From the NCBI GenBank assembly GCA_949744025.1, contig CATJWA010000116.1, positions 1 through 7,895 on the forward strand: a stretch of DNA of 7,895 bases, given 5' to 3'. The number at the start of each line of letters is the position of its first letter. Position 1 is the first letter of the stretch. Shown here piece after piece: positions 1 to 5,526 of the stretch. The notes beneath the pieces were generated by a model. That model had not been told where the DNA came from. It did no database searches and saw only the letters and a list, made by a program, of their open reading frames with translations. This stretch comes from an uncultured Eubacteriales bacterium. GTDB taxonomy: Bacteria > Bacillota > Clostridia > Oscillospirales > Oscillospiraceae. The position numbers and the translations under genes are program-made.

Positions 1-1443
1 CCGCCGGATGGGCAGGTTCAGTCCCATGCCGATGGCGTCGGTGGAGACGATATACTCCATCCGCCCCTCCAAAAAGCCCTCCATCTGCTTGCGGCGGGTG
101 GAGTAGGGCAGGGCCCCATAGATGATGGCCGGCTCCTTTCCGCTCTGGCGCAGGTCCTCCGCCACGCTGAGCACGCCCACCTTTGAAAAGGTGATAAGCG
201 CGTCCCCCGGCTGCACATGCTGGTAATCCACCGCGCGCTGCATACAGATAAGCGGCGTATTGCGCTTGTGCTCCTGAATTTCAATGCTGTCGCCGCAGCT
301 TTCGATAATACGCACAAGCAGCTCCCTCGCCTCGGGCGCGGCGCACAAATGCACCTCAGGCGCGAGAACGCCCAATATGGCCCGCGTCCAGGCATAGCCT
401 CGATGACCGTCGGCTATCATCTGGCACTCGTCTATAACCGCAACATCCCAGCGGCGCTTTATGTCCAGCTTTTCCGCCGTGGCGGCAATATGCGTGTCGC
501 TCGCGCGCAGATCCTCCTCCTCACCGGTCGAAAGTCCGCATTCCACGCCGGATTTAAGCATGGTCTCCTGCGCCTCCAGCGCCAACAGGCGCAGCGGCGC
601 GAGATAAACCCCCGTTTCCGCGCGCTGGAGGCGCTGGAAGCCGGCATAGGTCTTTCCGGTGTTCGTTCCGCCAATATGCAGTATAAAGCGCCTGTGCATC
701 GCGCGGGCCTCGGGGTATTCATCCTTTGGATTGAGCGCGATAAGCAGCGACAGGTCCGTTCTGATTGCCTGCGGCACATACCACACGGACCACACCGCCC
801 CCAGCCCCTCCCGCAGAAGCTGCTGCTCCGGAAACCCCTTTGCGTCAAGCAGGCTGCGGATGTCCGCCTCCGGCTGCGCGGCGGTAAAGTCGGCTATAAC
901 CCGGCGGGCAATGGCAAGCAGCACATAGGGGTAGCGTTCGTATACCTGCGCAAAAAGCGCGCTGTCCATCCAATCCTCCATCCATTCCCCTGCACGGACA
1001 AAATGACTTATGACATCTGCCAATCTCTGGATATCGCACCGGTGCTCAAGCGCAAGAAATTCGCTCATCCAGGCTCGGGTCTGGGAAACGCTCACTACAC
1101 GGCCGCGTCCACCGCTCACAATATGCCGGATAATACCGCCGTTATAATGTCCCGCAAGCAGCCACTCGTCCCTGTCATCCCGTTTGGCAGCTTCCCACGA
1201 CGCCGTCAGAGCTTCGCAAAATCCTCTGTTGTACCTTTCGTTAAACCCCTCCGCATTCTCCTGTCCTGGAAAATGCAGCATATGCTCAGCGTCAAGCACA
1301 TCGGTTCTTTTCCATACACGTATATAATTCCCGTTGGACATAAACCCACTGGGCTTGGGAAGGTACTCGCGTATGAGCGCATTGGTCCAGCCTCGTTTTT
1401 TCAGTTCCGATATCGGCCAGTGCCTTCCTTTCCTGCGTGGCAT
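1..1443 (-). CDS. Suv3-type DEAD/DEAH-box RNA helicase, C-terminus cut by window edge
   Basis: Reading the minus strand from the ATG at 1443-1441 gives 481 codons without a stop up to the left edge, so the gene is partial. Superfamily 2 helicase motifs are clear: Walker A GGTNTGKT at residues 258-265, preceded by an 'ARAMHRRFILHI' stretch typical of Suv3 proteins; a DEAD-box variant DECQ at 338-341 inside VIDECQMIAD; and STDAIGMGLNLPIRR at 467-481, the motif-V region of Suv3-like helicases. These proteins are ATP-dependent RNA/DNA unwinding enzymes; the mitochondrial member works in RNA turnover, but the role of bacterial homologues is less clear. Residues 1-50 form a small basic region (LKKRGWTNALIREYL) that could be a nucleic-acid-binding module, which is inference. 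The start is supported by GGAGGGAGG (plus 1450-1458) 6 nt upstream. It is divergent from the MerR gene and probably unrelated to the catabolic cluster. Confidence 0.9.
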   Translation of the reverse strand, partial: MPRRKGRHWPISELKKRGWTNALIREYLPKPSGFMSNGNYIRVWKRTDVLDAEHMLHFPGQENAEGFNERYNRGFCEALTASWEAAKRDDRDEWLLAGHYNGGIIRHIVSGGRGRVVSVSQTRAWMSEFLALEHRCDIQRLADVISHFVRAGEWMEDWMDSALFAQVYERYPYVLLAIARRVIADFTAAQPEADIRSLLDAKGFPEQQLLREGLGAVWSVWYVPQAIRTDLSLLIALNPKDEYPEARAMHRRFILHIGGTNTGKTYAGFQRLQRAETGVYLAPLRLLALEAQETMLKSGVECGLSTGEEEDLRASDTHIAATAEKLDIKRRWDVAVIDECQMIADGHRGYAWTRAILGVLAPEVHLCAAPEARELLVRIIESCGDSIEIQEHKRNTPLICMQRAVDYQHVQPGDALITFSKVGVLSVAEDLRQSGKEPAIIYGALPYSTRRKQMEGFLEGRMEYIVSTDAIGMGLNLPIRR

Positions 1444-1449
1444 TTCGTT

Positions 1450-1458
1450 CCTCCCTCC
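1450..1458 (-). promoter_or_regulatory. Ribosome binding site of the helicase gene
   Basis: On the minus strand this reads GGAGGGAGG, ending 6 nt before the ATG at 1443. It is a near-ideal Shine-Dalgarno site and fixes the start codon of the helicase. Confidence 0.85.
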
Positions 1459-1552
1459 TGACCGCTCCGCTCCGGCAAAAAACGCCTCAAGCCTGCGAAG
1501 GCCTTCACACGGCAGCCGCGTGGAGATTTCTCAGGAGCTTATGTCTGTCAGT

Positions 1553-1581
1553 ATAATACCAGTATAATCCAACTATTGGAA
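1553..1581 (-). promoter_or_regulatory. Candidate promoter of the helicase gene
   Basis: On the minus strand TTCCAA (1581-1576) and TATTAT (1558-1553) are separated by 17 bp. The -10 is preceded by TGG, giving an extended -10 form. A second overlapping -10-like TATACT lies a few bases upstream. The implied 5' leader is about 105 nt. The -35 box is poor (three of six), so the extended -10 would have to carry the activity. Because the repeated core reads TATAAT on the plus strand too, direction is assigned from gene orientation. Confidence 0.4.
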
Positions 1582-1613
1582 AAAGCAAGCCGTTTGCAGG
1601 AAAAATTTTTCAG

Positions 1614-1646
1614 TTGTGGATGCCACTCTCCGGCATCGCACCACAA
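1614..1646. other. Interrupted inverted repeat (hairpin-forming)
   Basis: TTGTGG (1614-1619) pairs with CCACAA (1641-1646), and inside it ATGCC (1620-1624) pairs with GGCAT (1632-1636), leaving a 7-nt loop and a 4-nt bulge on one side. A perfect 12-bp palindrome of A5T5 flanked by G and C lies just beside it at 1600-1611. Both sit upstream of the candidate helicase promoter. The role is unknown; it could be a protein site or a remnant hairpin. Confidence 0.4.
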
Positions 1647-1736
1647 TTTTCACCCCGCCGCCGCGGCCGGTGTTCTCTTTGACCGCAATCTGCCTGTCCT
1701 TTACTCCCGCATTCGAGTCACAAAGCAGCTTAAAAA

Positions 1737-1765
1737 ACGACCGTCAAAAGGTGTACTTTTTGACA
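1737..1765. repeat. Palindromic 29-bp direct repeat, copy 1
   Basis: The 29 bases at 1737-1765 match those at 1875-1903 at 25 positions. The core (1742-1765) is an imperfect palindrome with half-sites GTCAAAA and TTTTTGAC. The copy lies roughly 100 bp upstream of the candidate start site of promoter P1 of the regulator gene. The form suggests an operator for a dimeric repressor or activator; which protein binds is unknown. Confidence 0.65.
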
Positions 1766-1832
1766 TGGCTATCCGAATATCTTAGTAGCTTTAAAGTCTG
1801 CTGATTGTTTATAGTAAATGCACAAAACATTA

Positions 1833-1861
1833 TTGCCGACACAATATTTATATGATATAAT
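1833..1861 (+). promoter_or_regulatory. Candidate promoter P1 of the MerR-family gene
   Basis: TTGCCG (1833-1838), a 17-bp spacer, then a perfect TATAAT (1856-1861) preceded by TGA, an extended -10. This is the best sigma-A-type promoter in the window by consensus. Transcription would begin near 1868 and leave a leader of about 180 nt. The two copies of the 29-bp palindromic repeat flank this promoter, one upstream and one just downstream of the start, so P1 is probably the regulated target of whatever binds them. Confidence 0.6.
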
Positions 1862-1874
1862 CACGAAAAAAGAG

Positions 1875-1903
1875 ACGACTGTCAAAAAGTACACTTTTTG
1901 ACA
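1875..1903. repeat. Palindromic 29-bp direct repeat, copy 2
   Basis: This is the second copy of the repeat at 1737-1765. Its 24-bp core (1880-1903) is almost perfectly palindromic: TGTCAAAAAGT on the left mirrors ACTTTTTGACA on the right, with one mismatched central pair. It begins about 12 nt after the predicted start of transcription from P1, where bound protein would block initiation or elongation. The last two bases overlap the next dyad. Confidence 0.7.
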
Positions 1904-1931
1904 GTGTAACAATTAATTGGTTGTTACACTG
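1902..1931. promoter_or_regulatory. 30-bp dyad, probable operator
   Basis: CAGTGTAACAA (1902-1912) and TTGTTACACTG (1921-1931) are perfect 11-bp inverted arms around an 8-bp centre that is itself partly symmetric. It abuts the 24-bp palindrome on the left and lies just upstream of promoter candidate P2. There is no T-tract, so it does not look like a terminator. A site for a dimeric HTH repressor (for example a TetR- or GntR-type protein) is a reasonable guess; no such gene is in the window. Confidence 0.55.
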
Positions 1932-1944
1932 CACCTTTTATTTG

Positions 1945-1974
1945 TTGTACAATTTTGTACTTTTTTGGTATTAT
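1945..1974 (+). promoter_or_regulatory. Candidate promoter P2 of the MerR-family gene
   Basis: TTGTAC (1945-1950), 18 bp, then TATTAT (1969-1974) preceded by TGG, an extended -10. The leader would be about 65 nt. A small palindrome GTACAATTTTGTAC (1947-1960) overlaps the -35 box. P2 is closer to the gene than P1 but fits the consensus less well; one or both may be used. Confidence 0.4.
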
Positions 1975-2033
1975 AGTTTGAAAAGTTATACTCAAATCAA
2001 TATAGGTTTGGAAGAAAATCTCAGGGAAGGACA

Positions 2034-2040
2034 AGAGGAG
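2034..2040 (+). promoter_or_regulatory. Ribosome binding site of the MerR-family gene
   Basis: AGAGGAG ends 7 nt before the ATG at 2048 and supports that start codon. Confidence 0.8.
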
Positions 2041-2047
2041 CAAAGAC

Positions 2048-2863
2048 ATGGACGGATACAAAATAGGTGAGCTGTCATACATTTTCGGCCTGTCGAACGA
2101 TGCAATACGCTATTATGAAAGCCGCGGTATCCTCTCTCCAAAGCGCAACGAGGAATCCGGCTACCGCTATTATGACTCCTGGGACATCAATTTTCTGCTC
2201 GACTGCCTGTGGTATCGCAGCTTCGGCTTCACTGTCTCGGAAATTGAGCAGATGATTCACACCGACGACCTTCAGGATATCGAGCAGCGCTGCCGGCGGC
2301 GGGAGAGCAAGCTGATAAAGTCCATAAGTGAACAGCAGAAGCTGTTAAAGCAGGTTTCACATATGCACCGGCGTGTCAGCGAGGCTAAATTACGTTTGGG
2401 CCAGTTCTCGCTTGAGGACAGCCCTGAGATGGTCTGGCAGTGTCAGCGCAGCCGGATAACAGATGAGGAGGGCGAGCTCGTCCGCGGTCAGGGCGCGGAG
2501 ACGGTGCGCCAGTGGACAAAGTATATGGAGCTTATCGGCCATACCTTTATTATGCCGCCGAAAAACGAGCAGGTTTTCAACGAATACTCCTGGGGCTTTT
2601 CACTTACTCCGGAGCAGTTGTCCCAGCTGCATATGGATATTCCCGACAGCGCGGTCTACATCCCCAGCTACCGCAGCGTATACTCAGTTTTCGTCGCCGG
2701 AGACGAGGGCAGCTTCATGAAGTGCATCCACGATCAGGTCATTGACCCCGTCAAAGCCATGGGCTACCGCATAACAAACCCGCCTATCGGCAATCTGATT
2801 GTCCGCGTACACGAAAATGGCGAAATGCGCCGTTACATAGAGGTTTGGGTTCCAATAGAATAA
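2048..2863 (+). CDS. MerR-family transcriptional regulator with GyrI-like effector domain
   Basis: The 271-residue protein opens with a MerR winged helix-turn-helix (residues 4-70): YKIGELSYIFGLSNDAIRYYE, then the wing with GYRYY at 38-42. A charged helix at about 75-120 is the usual antiparallel dimerisation coiled coil. Residues from about 125 to 271 match the layout of a GyrI/BmrR-type small-molecule-binding domain, ending in the typical beta strand YIEVWVPIE. The length is close to BmrR-like proteins. I see no paired cysteines of the metal-sensing subgroup, so an organic ligand is more likely. Such regulators bind within over-long (19-20 bp) promoter spacers and activate by untwisting DNA when ligand binds. 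Two promoters of exactly that form lie downstream, before the permease and before the hydrolase-reductase pair, and are its likely targets (inference). Its own promoter region has other dyads, suggesting additional control. Confidence 0.92.
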   Translation: MDGYKIGELSYIFGLSNDAIRYYESRGILSPKRNEESGYRYYDSWDINFLLDCLWYRSFGFTVSEIEQMIHTDDLQDIEQRCRRRESKLIKSISEQQKLLKQVSHMHRRVSEAKLRLGQFSLEDSPEMVWQCQRSRITDEEGELVRGQGAETVRQWTKYMELIGHTFIMPPKNEQVFNEYSWGFSLTPEQLSQLHMDIPDSAVYIPSYRSVYSVFVAGDEGSFMKCIHDQVIDPVKAMGYRITNPPIGNLIVRVHENGEMRRYIEVWVPIE

Positions 2864-2864
2864 A

Positions 2865-2899
2865 AACTTTCCCGGGAAAACTTCCGGGAAAGTTTTTTT
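2865..2899 (+). terminator. Intrinsic terminator after the MerR-family gene
   Basis: AACTTTCCCGG (2865-2875) pairs perfectly with CCGGGAAAGTT (2884-2894) across an 8-nt loop and runs into a T-tract (2893-2899). It starts 1 nt after the TAA codon and separates the regulator transcript from the permease gene. Confidence 0.9.
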
Positions 2900-3095
2900 A
2901 CGTTTCAAACTATTGACTTGCTCCAAGGTTAAATCGGCGCCATCCAGCCCAGATGTCAGAATTGTGTCGTATATTTTTGGCCATTCTTAACCTAAGCCTT
3001 TTGCTTTCTACGTCACAATGTACAAAATACATTCTTGATAAATGAATAATATAAACATTTTCACCCGTTTTGTTCACAGTTTCTTAAAAAAACTC
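2900..3095. other. AT-rich intergenic DNA upstream of the permease promoter
   Basis: About 200 bp without a credible gene. The only structure I can point to is a 17-bp dyad at 3017-3033, AATGTA and TACATT around CAAAA, which shares GTACAAAAT with the reverse strand of the small palindrome beside P2 of the regulator gene. No function is assigned. Confidence 0.5.
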
Positions 3096-3126
3096 TTGAC
3101 CCTTGCCCAGCTCAAGGAATTATAAA
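3096..3126 (+). promoter_or_regulatory. MerR-type promoter with 19-bp spacer and operator, before the permease gene
   Basis: TTGACC (3096-3101) and TATAAA (3121-3126) are 19 bp apart rather than the usual 17. Inside, CCTTG (3101-3105) and CAAGG (3113-3117) form an inverted repeat centred on 3109. An over-long spacer containing a dyad is the hallmark of promoters activated by MerR, SoxR, CueR and BmrR. The MerR/GyrI protein encoded at 2048-2863 is the obvious candidate. Transcription would start near 3133, leaving a leader of about 83 nt. Confidence 0.75.
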
Positions 3127-3169
3127 TTAGCTTGTGAGGACACCGGCAGGCAACCTATTCAAGTCTTTT

Positions 3170-3189
3170 CGCGCCCATGCATGGGCGCG
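3170..3189. promoter_or_regulatory. Perfect 20-bp GC-rich palindrome in the permease leader
   Basis: CGCGCCCATG at 3170-3179 is followed by its exact reverse complement at 3180-3189. In RNA it can form a seven-pair GC stem (CGCGCCC with GGGCGCG) closed by a six-base loop, ending 11 nt before the Shine-Dalgarno site. It could stabilise the transcript, tune translation or bind a protein; no T-tract follows, so it is not an intrinsic terminator. Confidence 0.6.
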
Positions 3190-3200
3190 GTGAACCCATC

Positions 3201-3207
3201 AAGGAGG
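3201..3207 (+). promoter_or_regulatory. Ribosome binding site deciding the permease start
   Basis: AAGGAGG ends 8 nt before the ATG at 3216. The upstream in-frame ATG at 3177 lies inside the 20-bp palindrome and has no Shine-Dalgarno site, so 3216 is the preferred start. Confidence 0.85.
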
Positions 3208-3215
3208 AAAAAGAT

Positions 3216-4715
3216 ATGGGAAACACTCTGCAAAAGGGCAAGGTTGACACAGCGTACTTAATTAAGTCTCTCATCGGCGTGGCAATCATGATTCTGTTCC
3301 GCTTCATCCCCGCGCCCGCGCCAATCAATGCGTGCGGCATGGCCATAATCGGCGAATTTATCGGCATGATTTTCCTTTGGACCGTGGTAGATATGATGTG
3401 GCCCACCTTCCTGGCCATAGTGCTGGTCGGACTGGACGCCATGGTCATCTACCCCAACTCCTGGCAGCAGGCCGGTGTTTACGAGGCCGGTCAGCAGTCC
3501 TTCGGCAACTGGATTGCCCTGTTCGTTCTGGGCTGCCTGCTCATCTGCTACGCACTGGAAAAGGTCGGCACCATCCGCCGCATCTGCGTCTGGTTCATCA
3601 CCCGCAAAGCAGCACGCAAGAGCCCTTGGATGTTCACCTTCATGCTCATTCTGGCCGCCCTTGTCATCGCCCTGTTCCTGGACGTTGCCCCCGCCGAGCT
3701 GTTCGTGCTGGGCGTAGCTCATGAGATTTTTGAGATTATGGGCTTCAAAAAGGGAGACCGCTGGCCTAAATACGTGGTTGTAATGATTGCCTTCAGCGCG
3801 GTCATCGGCTTTGCCATGACGCCTATATGCCACACCCTGCCGATTCTGTGGATGAGTATCTACTCCGCGATTTCCGGTAACCCCATGAACATTGTGGCCT
3901 ACATATGCGCCGCCGCCCCTGTGGGCCTTGTCATCTGGCTGCTCATGATGCTGTGGATGAAGAAGGTCATCAAGGTTGACCAGGGCGTCGAGCAATTTGA
4001 AAATGCCGACTGGAGCAAGATTGACGCCATGAAGCCCGGTCCCATGGGCGCACGCGAGAAGGCTGTAGTCATCATTTCCGTTCTTCTCGTAGCTACTTGG
4101 GTTGTCCCCAGCCTCATTTCTCTGGTAGACCCTGCCAACCCCGTCTATCTGGCAATGGCAAGACTGACCGACTCGTCCTTCATCTTCATGGCCGTGTGCC
4201 TGCTGGCTATCATCAAAATCGACGGCCAGCCCCTGCTTGACCTCAAGGATGCCTTTGCAAAGCTCGACTGGCTGCCCGTTGTCCTGCTTGCCGGTATCAT
4301 GCTTGTCGCCAGCCCCATGGGCGAGGCTACCACCGGCATCCCTGACTGGATTGCAGTAAACATCGTTCCGCTGGTCTCCGGCATGAGCCCCTACGCAATG
4401 GTCGCTCTTATCTGCGTGCTTTGCGTACTTCTGACCAATGTGGCCAACAACGTGCCCGTGGGCATCATCTTCGTCAGCGCCGGCGTACCCATGTGCCTCC
4501 AGCTCGGCATCAACCCCTTCCCGCTGGCACTGTCGGTCTGCGTGGCCGCAAATCTGGCCTACACTATTCCTCCCGCTTACGTACCCGTCGGCATTGCTTA
4601 CGCCGATCCCTACTGCAACGGTAAAACTGTGTTCAAAAACGGCTGCTACATGGCTGTAGTGAGCATGATTGTCTGCGCGCTGCTGATTTACCCCATAGCC
4701 AACTTGGTATCCTAA
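3216..4715 (+). CDS. DASS/SLC13-like anion permease
   Basis: A 499-residue, very hydrophobic protein with about a dozen membrane segments separated by short polar loops and one larger hydrophilic loop (roughly residues 250-285, including DQGVEQFENADWSKIDAMKPG). Its length and two-half layout fit the divalent anion:Na+ symporter (DASS/SLC13) branch of the ion transporter superfamily, whose members import dicarboxylates, sulfate or related anions. The C-terminal half has TNVANNVPVG at 407-416 and TIPPAYVPVG at 450-459, at the place of the family's Asn/Thr-rich substrate and sodium site. The first-half counterpart, around DVAPAELFVLG from residue 156, lacks the usual Ser-Asn-Thr, so substrate and coupling ion may differ. 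It has its own MerR-type promoter and terminator. Together with the downstream enzymes it probably imports the anion they process (inference). Family confidence is good; substrate unknown. Confidence 0.85.
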   Translation: MGNTLQKGKVDTAYLIKSLIGVAIMILFRFIPAPAPINACGMAIIGEFIGMIFLWTVVDMMWPTFLAIVLVGLDAMVIYPNSWQQAGVYEAGQQSFGNWIALFVLGCLLICYALEKVGTIRRICVWFITRKAARKSPWMFTFMLILAALVIALFLDVAPAELFVLGVAHEIFEIMGFKKGDRWPKYVVVMIAFSAVIGFAMTPICHTLPILWMSIYSAISGNPMNIVAYICAAAPVGLVIWLLMMLWMKKVIKVDQGVEQFENADWSKIDAMKPGPMGAREKAVVIISVLLVATWVVPSLISLVDPANPVYLAMARLTDSSFIFMAVCLLAIIKIDGQPLLDLKDAFAKLDWLPVVLLAGIMLVASPMGEATTGIPDWIAVNIVPLVSGMSPYAMVALICVLCVLLTNVANNVPVGIIFVSAGVPMCLQLGINPFPLALSVCVAANLAYTIPPAYVPVGIAYADPYCNGKTVFKNGCYMAVVSMIVCALLIYPIANLVS

Positions 4716-4720
4716 AGCTC

Positions 4721-4753
4721 AAAAAGAGGTCCATAGGGCCTCTTTTTATTTTT
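4721..4753 (+). terminator. Intrinsic terminator after the permease gene
   Basis: AAAAAGAGGTCC (4721-4732) pairs with GGGCCTCTTTTT (4736-4747) through 12 pairs including one T-G wobble, around a 3-nt loop, with further T residues to 4753. It begins 5 nt after the stop codon. A second promoter follows at once, so the permease and the enzyme genes are separate transcripts. Confidence 0.88.
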
Positions 4754-4764
4754 AAAACTTTCCC

Positions 4765-4795
4765 TTGACTCTGGACTTACAAAAGGGTTTAAGGT
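4765..4795 (+). promoter_or_regulatory. Second MerR-type promoter with 19-bp spacer, before the hydrolase-reductase operon
   Basis: TTGACT (4765-4770) and TAAGGT (4790-4795) are 19 bp apart. The same -35/-10 pair and spacer length are found in the classical mer operon promoter. ACTCT (4768-4772) and AGGGT (4784-4788) form an inverted repeat with one mismatch, centred on 4778, the same distance from the -35 as the operator centre of the permease promoter. The two promoters also share the CT and AAGG parts of their half-sites. The weak -10 implies dependence on an activator. The leader would be about 60 nt. Confidence 0.72.
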
Positions 4796-4848
4796 TAGGC
4801 CAACATACGGCCCGTGTCCTCACACCGCACGGCAATAAATACATAAAC

Positions 4849-4854
4849 AGGAGG
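4849..4854 (+). promoter_or_regulatory. Ribosome binding site of the cyclase-family gene
   Basis: AGGAGG ends 8 nt before the ATG at 4863 and fixes the start. Confidence 0.85.
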
Positions 4855-4862
4855 CTTTTACC

Positions 4863-5510
4863 ATGATTCACGATTTGACCATCACCCTCGACGAAAACAC
4901 CCTTCCTTTCCCCGACAGCGGCGACCCGCACATGACCTGGAAGCATCTGGTTGACCATACCGTGTACAAGGCACAGGTCTCGCTTTTTTCCATGGTTACT
5001 CATCTCGGCACACACGTTGACGCGCCGCTGCACTACTGTGCCGGAGGCAAGACCACCGCGGAGATTGACCTGTCCGCTTACGCCGGTCAGGCCGTATGCC
5101 TCGACATGACCCCGTATATGGAGGACCTTAACGAAAACGGCGAGCTGGACATCGCAAAGGTAATGGCCGCGAACAAAGACTTGATTAAGTCCGGCGACAT
5201 CATCGTGCTCTACACCGGCTACGAAAATCTTGTCGGCAACCCGAAATATTTCGACTACCATGATTTTGCCGGCAGCACCGGAGAAATACTCGAAAGCTAC
5301 GGCTGCCGCGGCATCGGCTTCGACATGTCCTCTATCGACCGCTCCGGTCTGGCGCACCAGGCCGTGCTCAGCCGCGGAATGAGCATCATCGAGTCGCTGA
5401 TAAACCTCAAGCCCCTTATCGGCAAGCGCTTTTACCTCAGCGCCGTGCCGCTGAAATTCGCCGACGGCGACGGCAGCCCCGTGCGCGCCTATGCAATAAC
5501 AGAAGACTGA
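4863..5510 (+). CDS. Cyclase-family (kynurenine-formamidase-like) metal-dependent hydrolase
   Basis: The 215-residue protein carries the family signature HLGTHVDAPLH at residues 47-57. Its His and Asp residues, with Asp18 in a PFPDSGDP loop, are expected to hold the catalytic divalent metal. A second conserved block, GIGFDMSSID, lies at 150-159. The length is normal for the family, with no signal peptide, so it is probably cytoplasmic. Known members (PF04199) hydrolyse amide or lactam bonds, such as N-formylkynurenine or isatin; despite the name, most do not make rings. It is the first gene after the second MerR-type promoter, and its stop codon is 16 nt before the next start, so the two enzymes are almost certainly co-transcribed. 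A plausible role is opening a cyclic amide, imide or lactone before or after the flavin-dependent reduction; that part is inference and the substrate is unknown. Confidence 0.88.
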   Translation: MIHDLTITLDENTLPFPDSGDPHMTWKHLVDHTVYKAQVSLFSMVTHLGTHVDAPLHYCAGGKTTAEIDLSAYAGQAVCLDMTPYMEDLNENGELDIAKVMAANKDLIKSGDIIVLYTGYENLVGNPKYFDYHDFAGSTGEILESYGCRGIGFDMSSIDRSGLAHQAVLSRGMSIIESLINLKPLIGKRFYLSAVPLKFADGDGSPVRAYAITED

Positions 5511-5526
5511 CAGGGGGCACAAAGCA

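Larger units (their letters stand above)
1444..2047. other. Divergent intergenic region, no credible gene
   Basis: This 604-bp stretch separates the leftward helicase gene from the rightward MerR gene. The short open frames between 1576 and 1804 lack convincing ribosome sites and recognisable protein sequence, so I call no gene. The part from about 1730 onward is strongly AT-rich and carries the regulatory elements listed separately: two copies of a palindromic repeat, one 30-bp dyad and two plus-strand promoter candidates. Confidence 0.75.

Noticed and set aside
217..1461. 414-codon open frame on the plus strand
   Set aside because: It lies codon-for-codon opposite a helicase with clear motifs, has no recognisable protein family and is rich in Arg, His and Pro as expected of an antisense shadow.
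1576..1804. Two short plus-strand open frames
   Set aside because: There is no good ribosome site and no family resemblance, and they overlap hairpin and operator-like DNA.
1737..1903. A small transposable element bounded by the 29-bp repeats
   Set aside because: The repeats are direct with palindromic cores, no target-site duplication is visible, and they flank a good promoter, so operators explain them better.
3177..3215. Upstream ATG that would add 13 residues to the permease
   Set aside because: It sits inside the 20-bp palindrome without a Shine-Dalgarno site, whereas ATG 3216 has AAGGAGG 8 nt upstream.
3258..3995. 245-codon open frame on the minus strand
   Set aside because: It is antisense to the permease gene; its composition, rich in His, Asp and Gln, is typical of the reverse complement of membrane-protein codons.
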